A stretch of DNA of 64,000 nucleotides from Pedobacter sp. MC2016-15 (lineage in GTDB: Bacteria > Bacteroidota > Bacteroidia > Sphingobacteriales > Sphingobacteriaceae): assembly GCF_026239695.1 (NCBI RefSeq), contig NZ_JAPIVS010000006.1, forward strand, positions 62,001 to 126,000, in the 5' to 3' direction. Within the stretch, counting starts at the first letter, position 1; each line of letters begins with the position of its first letter. Made by a program: the position numbers and the translations under genes. This document shows positions 32,963 to 41,329 of this stretch, one piece after another. The notes below the pieces were generated by a model. The model saw only the letters and a list, made by a program, of their open reading frames with translations, had not been told where the DNA came from and ran no database searches.

Positions 32963-35648
32963 AGCTTCTCCCCCTCCTCATACTACCGCCCATTCCGGGA
33001 AAGCTCTGCAGCCGCCAGTTCAGACTCAGCAGAAAATACCGCGTGATCTGGTTGTTCCTGCTCTCGGTAATGGAGTTATCCGAAACCACTCTGCTGATAT
33101 TGTTACCCTGGTTCAGCAAATCGTGACCTTCCAGTTTGATGCTTCCCTTCCGTTTAAAAAAGGTCTTTTCCACATAAGTACCCATCAGCAGCGGGTTTCT
33201 GCCGGCAATAGCAAAGCCCTGATTGATGGTCTTCGAAGTATTAAACCCAGCGTTAAAGCTATTCGCAATAAAAATCTTTGCATCTCCATTGAACATCCAG
33301 GTCTGGATGACATTGGAATTGGCCGTAGCCAGTGAATATACATTGCTCCGGTAAATATAGGATGCACTGGTACTCAGCATCAGCCATTTCTGGTTCATGC
33401 GCAGTGACAATCCCTGGTTCAAACCCAATCCCTTGCCAAAGTTTTTGATGTTATCCGCATAGGATACACGTCGGTTATAGCTGGCTCCGCCTTTGAGTTC
33501 TATATTGAATTTCTTTCCCGAGAGGGGTATCGACCAGAAATAGTTGCTGCCCACATTGTAGTTCCCCCCTGTATTAAGGTACCGCGTTTCCTGCTTCAGG
33601 CTGTTCAGCGTATCTCTGATCAACACGGTATTGCTCACAACCTGGTCCTGCACCGCAGTAGCACGGACAGACAGCTGCAGTGTACTTCCATTAGCCGGAC
33701 TCACAGAGCGGTAACTCAAATTTACGGAGTGGTTAAAGGAAGCTTTCAGATCCGGATTACCTATGATCACGTTCTGCAGATTACGTGTATCAGGCACTGG
33801 CTGCAGCTGGTTAAAATCCGGGGCATTGCTGTTTCCATTATACACCAGGCTATAGGTGGTTTTTGGAGAAGGCGTAAAATCGAAACGGGCAACCGGTGAG
33901 ACGTTAAAACCTGTTCTGCTGATTTTGTCTGCCCGCCCCTCGTATGCACCGGTCAGCACATTGGGCTGCCCTGTGACGCCAATACTGTAATTCAATCCTT
34001 TTGTGGAATAACGGTAATTGATACCTATCGTATGTGTACTAAAGGACGAGGTGTATTTATTGCTCAGCGAGTCTACCCTTCTGTATGCGTACAGATCATT
34101 CTGCACATTTGTCACCAGCTCATTACTCGTATGGGTATAGGCGTACATGTAACTGAAGTCAATATTCCTTTGTGCCACTGAGTCTAATGTCTTGCCCAAG
34201 GGTTCGGTCACCGTCAATGACGCGTTTATATTCTGCACACGATTACGGGTATCTACCAGCTGATTTCTGAGTGAATCTTTCACCAGCAGTTCGGTTTCAG
34301 GATCATAGTAGCCGATTCTGTTGTTCTGGTCCTGTACAGAGTTGCTGATATTATTACCGGCTGTCAGGCCAACTGATACCGTCCTTCCTTGTTTTTTAAA
34401 ATGACGTGCCATGTTAAAATCAGCGTTAAGATTTGGGCTGTGCTGATCGGAGCGGTTGCCATTCAGCAAGTCCTGACGAATAACCCCTGTTTGTTTTGAT
34501 GAAGTTAAGCCCATACTTTCTGAGTTGTTTAATGATCCCCGGATGCTCCCGTTCAGATAGTTTACTCCGCTAACTGATTGAAGCCCCATATCAAAATTAT
34601 GGTTGGTGCCTTTTGATTCATCTTGTGTAGAAGATTCGTTATAAACCGTTCCTAGCGAATTTACAGTCTCTATATAGTTTTGCTGACTCAGTTCTGTCCT
34701 GTTACGCTGAAAATTATAATTCCCGTTTAGGCTGAGGTTTTTCCCTACTTTGTCCCTGAACGTAAAACCTGTGTTGCTGCTGTTGTTGATACCCGCACCA
34801 GTGTTGGTATTACTGGCCTGCCCGTTTAGCCCCAGCTGGCTATCATCCCTCCATACATTTGCATGCAGATTAGCCACATAGCGATTGTTGGTACCACCAC
34901 TCAGCCCTGCATTGCCAAAGGTGCCCCGATTGCGTTTATCCTTCAGCACCAGGTTCAGCATCTTTTGCGGCTCCCCGCTTTTTACACCGGTAAAGTTGGC
35001 TTTGTCACCATAGTCATCAATCACCTGCAGCTTGTCCACAATTCCTGCGGGCAGCTGTGAGATAAACTCTTTGACATTACTGGTAAAAAAATCCTTGCCG
35101 TTTACCCGGAGCTTTGTCATTTCCTTACCGCCACTGCTCACATTGCCATCTTTATCTATTTCAACGCCAGGCAGCTGCTTTAGCAGCTCATCTACGTTAT
35201 CACCCTCACGTACTGTATAGGCAGCAGCATTAAATTCAACGGTATCCTTCATTAAACGCATAGGGATCACCTTGGCTTTAATCACCACTTCAGACAACTG
35301 GTTAGAGGCATCTTTGAGGATCAGTGCAGATAGCGCCTGCTCCCTGGAATCATCAGACAGCGTAAACTCTTTCCCATTGGGCAGGTAACCGAGGCCCCTC
35401 ACTAAGATTGACACCTGTGCTGCAGGAGCTGATCGTTTAACCGTAAAGCTAAACCTGCCCACAGAATCTGTACTCGTATTCATCGTATCCTTTCCAGAGA
35501 TCAGTCTCACATTTGCTCCCGGAATACCTGCTTTCACAGTGTCCTGAACAACGCCGTTCAGCTTCAGGGTAGTCTGAGCCTGAAGGTTCTGCAGAAAAAA
35601 CAGGCTCAGCAGCAGAAAAAACAGAAAACCGGTTTTTGCAACAAACAT
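32961..35648 (-). CDS. Outer-membrane beta-barrel protein with carboxypeptidase-like N-domain
   Basis: Starting at the ATG at 35648 (MFVAKTGFLFFLLL) gives 895 residues with a signal peptide ending near LQAQ. Residues ~25-110 are a CarboxypepD_reg-like domain (LNGVVQDTVKAGIPGANVRLI), then a plug-like region with VREGDNVDELLKQLPGVEIDKDG, and a long beta-barrel of PF14905 type with many aromatic-alternating strands, ending in NWRLQSF followed by an RGR-rich tail. It resembles TonB-dependent receptors but without a clear SusC pattern. Cargo is unknown. It is not in an obvious operon. Confidence 0.85.
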   Translation of the reverse strand: MFVAKTGFLFFLLLSLFFLQNLQAQTTLKLNGVVQDTVKAGIPGANVRLISGKDTMNTSTDSVGRFSFTVKRSAPAAQVSILVRGLGYLPNGKEFTLSDDSREQALSALILKDASNQLSEVVIKAKVIPMRLMKDTVEFNAAAYTVREGDNVDELLKQLPGVEIDKDGNVSSGGKEMTKLRVNGKDFFTSNVKEFISQLPAGIVDKLQVIDDYGDKANFTGVKSGEPQKMLNLVLKDKRNRGTFGNAGLSGGTNNRYVANLHANVWRDDSQLGLNGQASNTNTGAGINNSSNTGFTFRDKVGKNLSLNGNYNFQRNRTELSQQNYIETVNSLGTVYNESSTQDESKGTNHNFDMGLQSVSGVNYLNGSIRGSLNNSESMGLTSSKQTGVIRQDLLNGNRSDQHSPNLNADFNMARHFKKQGRTVSVGLTAGNNISNSVQDQNNRIGYYDPETELLVKDSLRNQLVDTRNRVQNINASLTVTEPLGKTLDSVAQRNIDFSYMYAYTHTSNELVTNVQNDLYAYRRVDSLSNKYTSSFSTHTIGINYRYSTKGLNYSIGVTGQPNVLTGAYEGRADKISRTGFNVSPVARFDFTPSPKTTYSLVYNGNSNAPDFNQLQPVPDTRNLQNVIIGNPDLKASFNHSVNLSYRSVSPANGSTLQLSVRATAVQDQVVSNTVLIRDTLNSLKQETRYLNTGGNYNVGSNYFWSIPLSGKKFNIELKGGASYNRRVSYADNIKNFGKGLGLNQGLSLRMNQKWLMLSTSASYIYRSNVYSLATANSNVIQTWMFNGDAKIFIANSFNAGFNTSKTINQGFAIAGRNPLLMGTYVEKTFFKRKGSIKLEGHDLLNQGNNISRVVSDNSITESRNNQITRYFLLSLNWRLQSFPGMGGSMRRGRS

Positions 35649-35686
35649 ATCTCCTGCTAATATAGTAATGATCCCGGGCAATCAAC

Positions 35687-35711
35687 AAAAAAGGCTCCCT
35701 TTCGGCAGCCT
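35687..35711 (-). terminator. Terminator of the desaturase gene
   Basis: On the minus strand AGGCTGCC-GAAA-GGGAGCCT forms a stem with one internal mismatch, followed by six T residues. It is 33 bp beyond the desaturase stop codon. Confidence 0.75.
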
Positions 35712-35743
35712 CTTCATTTATTGGGTGGTGTGTGTTTTCAAAA

Positions 35744-36472
35744 TTATACTTTCCTGATCCGGATAATACGGAGCCAGTGCATCACCTTCATCACCGGATA
35801 CGTAGGATCAAATTCGAACCATCTTGAAGCGAAGTTCGGACTGTTTGGTTTTTTATGGTGGTTATTCTGGAACAGCTCCCCCATCATCAGGAAATCCAAT
35901 GGCAGAGAGTTTTTGCTGTGATCATTGTTATCGTGGTTTGAATATCCATATTTATGGCCGCACCAGTTCACTATAGCACCATGTAAAGGCCCCATCAGGA
36001 AATGGATAGGCAACAGCAGGAACATCCACCATGCAGTAGCAAAAGTCACGTAAAACCAGATGTAAAAGCTCACGAACACCATACGGGTGATCCATGAATC
36101 ACCAATGCGGTCGATCAATGGCCATGAAGGATATTTATCACGGAACTGCTCTTCAGGTTCTTCATTATATTTGGCATAATTGAGGTAGATATTTTTTGTC
36201 TGGATCATCATTCCCCATACATCCTTTACAAAATGTGGTGAGTGCGGGTCTTTCTCTGTATCAGAAAATGCATGGTGCATCCTGTGGAGGATTGCATATG
36301 CCCTTGGATTTAAGAAAGATGAACCCTGGGATAAAAAAGTAATGGTATAAAAAACCTTTTCCCAAAATCCATTCATTTTAAACATTTTATGTGAAGCATA
36401 ACGATGTAAAAAGAAGGTTTGTGAAAAAAGAGAGAGGAACCAGTGCAGAACAAAGAATAAAAGAATAATCAT
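35744..36472 (-). CDS. Membrane fatty acid desaturase (acyl-CoA/acyl-lipid delta-9 type)
   Basis: A 242-residue membrane di-iron desaturase, shorter than the eukaryotic SCD group. Three histidine clusters are present: HRYASH (after TFFLHR), HRMHHAFSD, and the late NNHHKKPNSPNFA, plus a further histidine group in GYSNHDNNDHSK. About four hydrophobic segments surround them, starting at the N-terminus. It should introduce a cis double bond into membrane acyl chains. The electron donor is not encoded nearby. Its product links functionally with the fabF-like gene 1 kb away, but they are separate transcription units. Confidence 0.9.
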   Translation of the reverse strand: MIILLFFVLHWFLSLFSQTFFLHRYASHKMFKMNGFWEKVFYTITFLSQGSSFLNPRAYAILHRMHHAFSDTEKDPHSPHFVKDVWGMMIQTKNIYLNYAKYNEEPEEQFRDKYPSWPLIDRIGDSWITRMVFVSFYIWFYVTFATAWWMFLLLPIHFLMGPLHGAIVNWCGHKYGYSNHDNNDHSKNSLPLDFLMMGELFQNNHHKKPNSPNFASRWFEFDPTYPVMKVMHWLRIIRIRKV

Positions 36473-36568
36473 AGGTTGAATATACTAACGAAAAAGAACA
36501 CCTGTACGGATGTTCACATGCGGAATTTTAGAAAAAGGGCCGGTAAACGATCCTTTGGAGGGGTATAA

Positions 36569-36604
36569 TAAAAAAAGAAGATGTGCATCCGGGAATGCAC
36601 ATCT
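36569..36604 (-). terminator. Terminator of the cupin gene
   Basis: AGATGTGCAT (36579-36588) pairs perfectly with ATGCACATCT (36595-36604), loop of six. On the minus strand the stem is followed by TCTTTTTTT. It lies 17 bp after the cupin stop codon. Confidence 0.85.
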
Positions 36605-36621
36605 CTATGTATGTTTAAAAA

Positions 36622-37119
36622 TTATCTTCCGAAATCGTCTGATACACGAACGATGTCCGATTCATCAGAAGGGTTTGAAGGGTCAGTATGTTGCCAGATT
36701 TCTGAAACGATACCCCAGTCATCCAAACCTACCAGGCGGTGTCTTTCACCTTGTTTCAATTTAATAGTAGTACCAGGTGTCAATTGCTGAACATCTCCCT
36801 GCTCATCAGTTTCGCTGGTGATTACGCCTGTTGTGCCACTTACTACACGCCAGATTTCTGCACGGCGGTGGTGGTACTGCCACGAAAGACGTGTATTAGG
36901 TGCAACGATTAAGATTTTTGGGCTCAGCTTACCGCCGATACGCAAATCTTCAACGTTCAATCCGTCGAAATAAACATTTGCAAACTGCTGCGCCTGTTCT
37001 TCATCAATAACAAAAAAACCTCCCCATGGACGGGTCTCATCACGGTTAACTACATTAAAACCTTCAATCTTAAGTCGCTGCGCAACACTGTCGAATATTT
37101 CTTTTTTCTGATCTGACAT
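36622..37119 (-). CDS. Cupin protein, mannose-6-phosphate isomerase type II-like
   Basis: I start at MSDQKKEIFD (ATG at 37119), giving 165 residues; an upstream in-frame ATG at 37143 adds only eight. The domain is the cupin half of type II phosphomannose isomerases (ManC/AlgA C-terminus): RPWGGFFVIDEE, SWQYHHRRAEIWRVVSG with clustered histidines as metal ligands, GERHRLVGL, and the final SDIVRVSDDFGR, a close version of the type II terminal signature. No nucleotidyltransferase half is present. Aldose-ketose isomerase activity on a sugar phosphate is likely but the sugar is not proven. Confidence 0.8.
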   Translation of the reverse strand: MSDQKKEIFDSVAQRLKIEGFNVVNRDETRPWGGFFVIDEEQAQQFANVYFDGLNVEDLRIGGKLSPKILIVAPNTRLSWQYHHRRAEIWRVVSGTTGVITSETDEQGDVQQLTPGTTIKLKQGERHRLVGLDDWGIVSEIWQHTDPSNPSDESDIVRVSDDFGR

Positions 37120-37308
37120 TATATTTAATATTTTGATCTTCAAATATAGTCATATCAGCTTAAATACCTTCACCTTAAAGAAATCTCTGAAAAAATATCA
37201 TACTGGTTACAGCAATGGGACAAACAATTAATCTAATTGCCCCTTTATATTTGTATTTTCGCAGCCGAAAACGGTGGGGGGATTGAAATATTTACCCAGA
37301 TTATACCG

Positions 37309-37336
37309 TTTGGTATTAAATATAGTCTTACTTTTG
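37309..37336 (+). promoter_or_regulatory. Candidate fabF promoter
   Basis: TTTG (37309-37312), 16-bp spacer, TACTTTTG (37329-37336), an exact -7 match 54 bp before the fabF ATG. A second exact -7 box, TATATTTG, lies at 37246-37253, so two start sites are possible. Confidence 0.45.
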
Positions 37337-37390
37337 TGTCTGCATATCAGGCTGGAAAGCCGGATTAAATCAAAATTTATAAAAAAGCAT

Positions 37391-38635
37391 ATGTTAAAAA
37401 GAGTGGTTATCACAGGGATCGGGGCGTTAACCCCGTTGGGAAATGATGTAAATACTTTCTGGAGCAATACCGTAGCCGGCAAAAGCGGGGCGGCAAAAAT
37501 CACCCGGTTTGATGCTTCACTTTTCCGTACCCAATTCGCCTGTGAGCTCAAAGATTTCGACGTTACTAAATATCTGGACAGAAATGATATTAAAAGGACA
37601 GACCGCTTTACACAATACGCCCTGGTAGCTTCTGATGAAGCGATCAAAGATTCAGGTTTTGAATTTGACAAGATGAATCCTTTTGATGTAGGTGTGATCT
37701 GGGGATCCGGTCAGGGTGGTATGGATACCTTTGAACAGCAGTCCTCAGAGTATGCGCTGGGCAACGGAACACCACGTTTCAGTCCTTTCTTCGTACCAAA
37801 ACTGATTGCCAACATGGCCTCAGGACTGATCTCTATCCGCAATGGATATATGGGTATCAATTATACTGCTGTATCTGCATGTGCAACTTCAAACACTGCC
37901 ATTATGGATGCCTTTAACTATATCCGTCTGGGTAAAGCGAAGGTGATCATTACCGGTGGTTCAGAAGCACCAATATCTGCATCCTCAGTAGGAGGCTTCT
38001 GTGCGATGAAAGCTATGTCTGCACAAAATGATACGCCGCAAACTGCATCTAAACCATTTGATGTGAACCGTGATGGTTTTGTAATGGGTGAAGGTGCCGG
38101 TGCATTGGTACTGGAAGAATATGAACATGCTGTTAAACGTGGTGCACATATTTATGCCGAGCTTGGTGGTGCAGCCATGACAGCTGATGCTTACCACATG
38201 ACAGCAACCCATCCTGAGGGATTGGGCGCTTCTAAAGCAATGACACTTGCACTTGAAGAAGCAGGCCTGACTATTCATGATGTGAATTACCTGAATACAC
38301 ACGCTACTTCTACCCCGGTAGGAGATTTGTCTGAAACAAATGCAGTAGTTAATTTACTGGGAACAGGAAAAAATAACCTGATGATCAGTGCTACCAAATC
38401 AATGACTGGCCACTTACTGGGTGCTGCCGGTGCAATTGAAGCGATTATCTGCTTACTTGCAATGAGGGACAGTGTTATTCCACCGACTATCAACACGACT
38501 GAAATTGACCCTGCAATCGCCGGAAATTTAAATATTGTGATTAAAGAAGCAATTCCTGCGACTATTAAAGCCACCATGAGTAATACTTTTGGATTTGGCG
38601 GCCACAACGGAACCGTTGTTTTTAAAGCACTATAA
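37391..38635 (+). CDS. fabF: Beta-ketoacyl-ACP synthase II
   Basis: From the ATG at 37391 (MLKRVVITGIGALTPLG) the protein has 414 residues, the normal KAS II length; the frame is open 39 codons further upstream but that part lacks similarity. The Cys-His-His triad is intact: Cys164 in VSACATSNTAI, His in NTHATSTPVGD (~304) and His in SMTGHLLGAAG (~341); the terminal NTFGFGGHNGT loop is present. It extends acyl-ACP in fatty acid synthesis. The usual neighbours acpP and rnc are absent, so this may be a stand-alone or additional copy. Confidence 0.95.
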   Translation: MLKRVVITGIGALTPLGNDVNTFWSNTVAGKSGAAKITRFDASLFRTQFACELKDFDVTKYLDRNDIKRTDRFTQYALVASDEAIKDSGFEFDKMNPFDVGVIWGSGQGGMDTFEQQSSEYALGNGTPRFSPFFVPKLIANMASGLISIRNGYMGINYTAVSACATSNTAIMDAFNYIRLGKAKVIITGGSEAPISASSVGGFCAMKAMSAQNDTPQTASKPFDVNRDGFVMGEGAGALVLEEYEHAVKRGAHIYAELGGAAMTADAYHMTATHPEGLGASKAMTLALEEAGLTIHDVNYLNTHATSTPVGDLSETNAVVNLLGTGKNNLMISATKSMTGHLLGAAGAIEAIICLLAMRDSVIPPTINTTEIDPAIAGNLNIVIKEAIPATIKATMSNTFGFGGHNGTVVFKAL

Positions 38636-38650
38636 TTTTTAAGAAGCTTT

Positions 38651-38683
38651 AAAAGGTCGGGCATATGTCCGACCTTTTTTTTT
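38651..38683 (+). terminator. Rho-independent terminator between convergent fabF and the LacI-type gene
   Basis: AAAAGGTCGG, a short loop and CCGACCTTTT, followed by further T residues. An A-run on the other side makes it usable in both directions. Confidence 0.88.
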
Positions 38684-38685
38684 GG

Positions 38686-39714
38686 CTAATTTCTGGTAGT
38701 TGATTTCCTGATAATCAGTTCAGGTTTGATACTTACTACCCTTGGTTCCGCATTCAGATCCGAGCTCTCCAGCTCCTGAAAATACAGGTCGGCAATAGCT
38801 TTTCCCATACTGATGCTGAACTGATCTATAGTTGTAATCGAAGGACTGGTGATTTCTGTAAAGGGTTCATTGGAATATCCACAGATGCCGAGTGCATCAG
38901 GTACTGCTATACCCTTTGCGCTGGCTACTTCAAGAACACCAAGGGCAGAAAAGTCAGACGTAGAAGCAAAGATGGCATCCGGTGGCTCAGGCAAACTGAG
39001 CAGCTGTGTAGTAGCCTGCGCGCCTAATTCTTTTGTCCATGCATTTTCGCACATCAGTTCCTCAATTACAGGGAAGCCTGATTTTTGGAGCGCTTTCAGG
39101 TATCCCTCTTTACGCTGGCGGAAGATGTCAATCTCCTGCGGCCCTTCCAGCAAAGCTATCCTGCTGTACCCTTGATTAATGAGGTGCATCACCGCATCGT
39201 ATGAAGCTTTCTCGTTGTCATTAATGACTTTAAAAGTGTCCAGCTCATCCACTACCCTGTCAAACTGGATCAGCCGTATATTCCTGTCCAGCACCTGCTG
39301 AAGATGCTGGTGGCTGCCTGCTTCCGCAGCGATGGAAATAATGATACAGCTCACATGCTGGTTGATCAGTGCGTGTACACAGTCTACCTCGCGGGCATGC
39401 AGTTCGTTCGACTGGCAGATGATCAGATTATAGCCCTTCTCATACGTTACCTCTTCCAGTCCGGCGATAATATTGGAAAAGAAATTCTGGTTGATCCTGG
39501 GTACAACCACACCTATCGTGGGATTATTCCCTTTTCGCAGATTGGAAGCCATCGCATTTTGCTGATAGTTCATTTCGGCAGCAGTCTTCAGTACTAATGC
39601 CTTGGTAGCAGCGTTTACTTTGGAGCTGTCGCTCAATGCGCGCGACACCGATGAGGCTGCTATATTCAGCTTCTGGGCGATGTCATAGATTGTGGTTCTT
39701 TTCTGGCGTTTCAT
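38686..39714 (-). CDS. LacI-family transcriptional regulator, probable xylose regulator
   Basis: A 342-residue LacI-type repressor. Residues ~8-28 form the helix-turn-helix (TIYDIAQKLNIAASSVSRAL), followed by the hinge helix MASNLRKGNN and a periplasmic-binding-protein-like effector domain (GVVVPRINQNFFSNIIAGLEE and later FASTSDFSALGVLEVA). It diverges from xylB-xylA-symporter, and the 117-bp gap contains a perfect 12-bp palindrome with central CpG, the typical LacI-family operator form. Control of the xylose operon is therefore a strong inference; the inducer, xylose or a derivative, is not shown by sequence. Confidence 0.92.
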   Translation of the reverse strand: MKRQKRTTIYDIAQKLNIAASSVSRALSDSSKVNAATKALVLKTAAEMNYQQNAMASNLRKGNNPTIGVVVPRINQNFFSNIIAGLEEVTYEKGYNLIICQSNELHAREVDCVHALINQHVSCIIISIAAEAGSHQHLQQVLDRNIRLIQFDRVVDELDTFKVINDNEKASYDAVMHLINQGYSRIALLEGPQEIDIFRQRKEGYLKALQKSGFPVIEELMCENAWTKELGAQATTQLLSLPEPPDAIFASTSDFSALGVLEVASAKGIAVPDALGICGYSNEPFTEITSPSITTIDQFSISMGKAIADLYFQELESSDLNAEPRVVSIKPELIIRKSTTRN

Positions 39715-39743
39715 TATTCATACAAAAATGTAAAAATAAATGG

Positions 39744-39781
39744 GCAATCGATTGCATAATAAAAATATTAACCTAAATTCG
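39744..39781 (+). promoter_or_regulatory. xyl operon promoter with overlapping LacI-type operator
   Basis: GCAATCGATTGC (39744-39755) is a perfect palindrome with the central CG expected for LacI-family sites. Its right half contains a TTG (39752-39754) that lies exactly 19 bp from TAAATTCG (39774-39781), one mismatch from TAnnTTTG. A bound repressor would thus cover the -33 element, about 50 bp upstream of the xylB ATG. Confidence 0.65.
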
Positions 39782-39831
39782 TTTTCCGTAACCGGGTATA
39801 AACTTAACAATTGCAATAACAAAACACATAT

Positions 39832-41319
39832 ATGTTATTACTAGGAATAGATATTGGAACGTCTTCTATCAAAGTAGCCGTTGTGGATTCTGCAACGCAA
39901 CAGGTGGTCACTTCAGCACAATTTCCCGACGAAGAAAGCCTGATCACAGCCATACATCCCGGATGGGCAGAGCAATCTCCCGAAATGTGGTGGGAACATG
40001 TTCAGCAGGCTTTTGCGATTTGTAAAGCTTCGGGAAAATTCAATCCCCGTGATATCAGTTCCATCGGTATCGCTTACCAGATGCACGGACTGGTATTGGT
40101 CGACAAACATCAAAATCTCCTGAGGGACAGTATCATCTGGTGTGACAGCCGGGCTGTAGATCTTGGTAACGCTGCTTTCGATGCACTGGGACACGAGTTT
40201 TCTTTGTCGCACTTACTCAACTCACCGGGAAACTTTACCGCATCCAAACTGGCCTGGGTAAAACAAAACGAGCCTGAGTTGTATGATACAATCGACAAAA
40301 TCATGCTTCCAGGGGATTTCATTGCAATGAAACTGACCTCGCAGATTACTACCAGCATCTCGGCTTTATCAGAAGGTATCTTCTGGGATTTTCAAACCAA
40401 CAGCCTGTCTGCAGAGCTGATGGAATATTATGGCTTTAGTCCTTCCCTGATTCCGGAAATTAAACCGGTATTTGCTGAGCACGGCAGGGTATCCTCCGCT
40501 ATTGCAGCACAACTGGGATTAAAAGAAGGTACTCCGGTTACTTACAAAGCGGGCGACCAGCCCAATAATGCATTGTCCCTGAATGTCCTCGAACCCGGAG
40601 AGGTTGCTGCTACAGCAGGTACCTCGGGGGTAATCTATGGCGTGAGCGACCAGCTGACCTACGATGATCAGTCGCGCGTGAACACCTTTGCCCATGTGAA
40701 TTACGCCGAAGAGCAGAAACGTCTTGGGGTATTGCTTTGCATCAACGGTACGGGCAGTCTTAACCGCTGGACTAAAAACTTATTCGGCGCTGCGCTGAGT
40801 TATGGATCGATGAATGCCGAAGCCAAAAAGGTGAAGATCGGTGCCGATGGATTAAGGGTATTGCCTTTCGGGAATGGCGCAGAGCGTATGCTCAACAACA
40901 GGCTCGTAGGCGTGCATTTCCAAAACATAGACCTCAACCTGCACTCCCAGGCGCATCTTTTCCGCGGGGTACAGGAAGGCATCGCATTTTCATTCCGTTA
41001 TGGTTTCGATATTATGCGCGCTAATGGCATGAGCCCGAGTGTCATCCGCGCCGGAAAAGCCAACCTATTCCTGAGTGACCTCTTCCTTGAAGCCTTCGTC
41101 AACAGCACAGGAGTTCCTGTAGAACTGTATGAAAATGATGGCAGCGTTGGCGCCGCCCTTGGCTCTGGTATTGGCGCTAAAACCTTTTCCACGGCATCAG
41201 AGGCATTCCATAACATCAAGTGCCTGCAGGTAGTAGAACCTACAGTAACAGATGCATATGAGTCTGTGTATCAGGAATGGCTTCATCTTTTAAACAAGCA
41301 ACTTAATAACAAAATATAA
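39832..41319 (+). CDS. xylB: Xylulokinase
   Basis: A 495-residue FGGY-family sugar kinase that phosphorylates D-xylulose to feed the pentose phosphate pathway. The N-terminal ATPase-fold strand LLGIDIGTSSIKVAVVD, the substrate-region GIAYQMHGLVLVD and IWCDSRA, and the C-terminal domain AGDQPNNALSL and GVQEGIAFSFRYGFD are typical of XylB. Assignment to xylulose rests on the adjacent xylose isomerase gene 10 bp downstream. It is the first gene of a three-gene operon. Confidence 0.95.
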   Translation: MLLLGIDIGTSSIKVAVVDSATQQVVTSAQFPDEESLITAIHPGWAEQSPEMWWEHVQQAFAICKASGKFNPRDISSIGIAYQMHGLVLVDKHQNLLRDSIIWCDSRAVDLGNAAFDALGHEFSLSHLLNSPGNFTASKLAWVKQNEPELYDTIDKIMLPGDFIAMKLTSQITTSISALSEGIFWDFQTNSLSAELMEYYGFSPSLIPEIKPVFAEHGRVSSAIAAQLGLKEGTPVTYKAGDQPNNALSLNVLEPGEVAATAGTSGVIYGVSDQLTYDDQSRVNTFAHVNYAEEQKRLGVLLCINGTGSLNRWTKNLFGAALSYGSMNAEAKKVKIGADGLRVLPFGNGAERMLNNRLVGVHFQNIDLNLHSQAHLFRGVQEGIAFSFRYGFDIMRANGMSPSVIRAGKANLFLSDLFLEAFVNSTGVPVELYENDGSVGAALGSGIGAKTFSTASEAFHNIKCLQVVEPTVTDAYESVYQEWLHLLNKQLNNKI

Positions 41320-41329
41320 ACGAGTAAAT

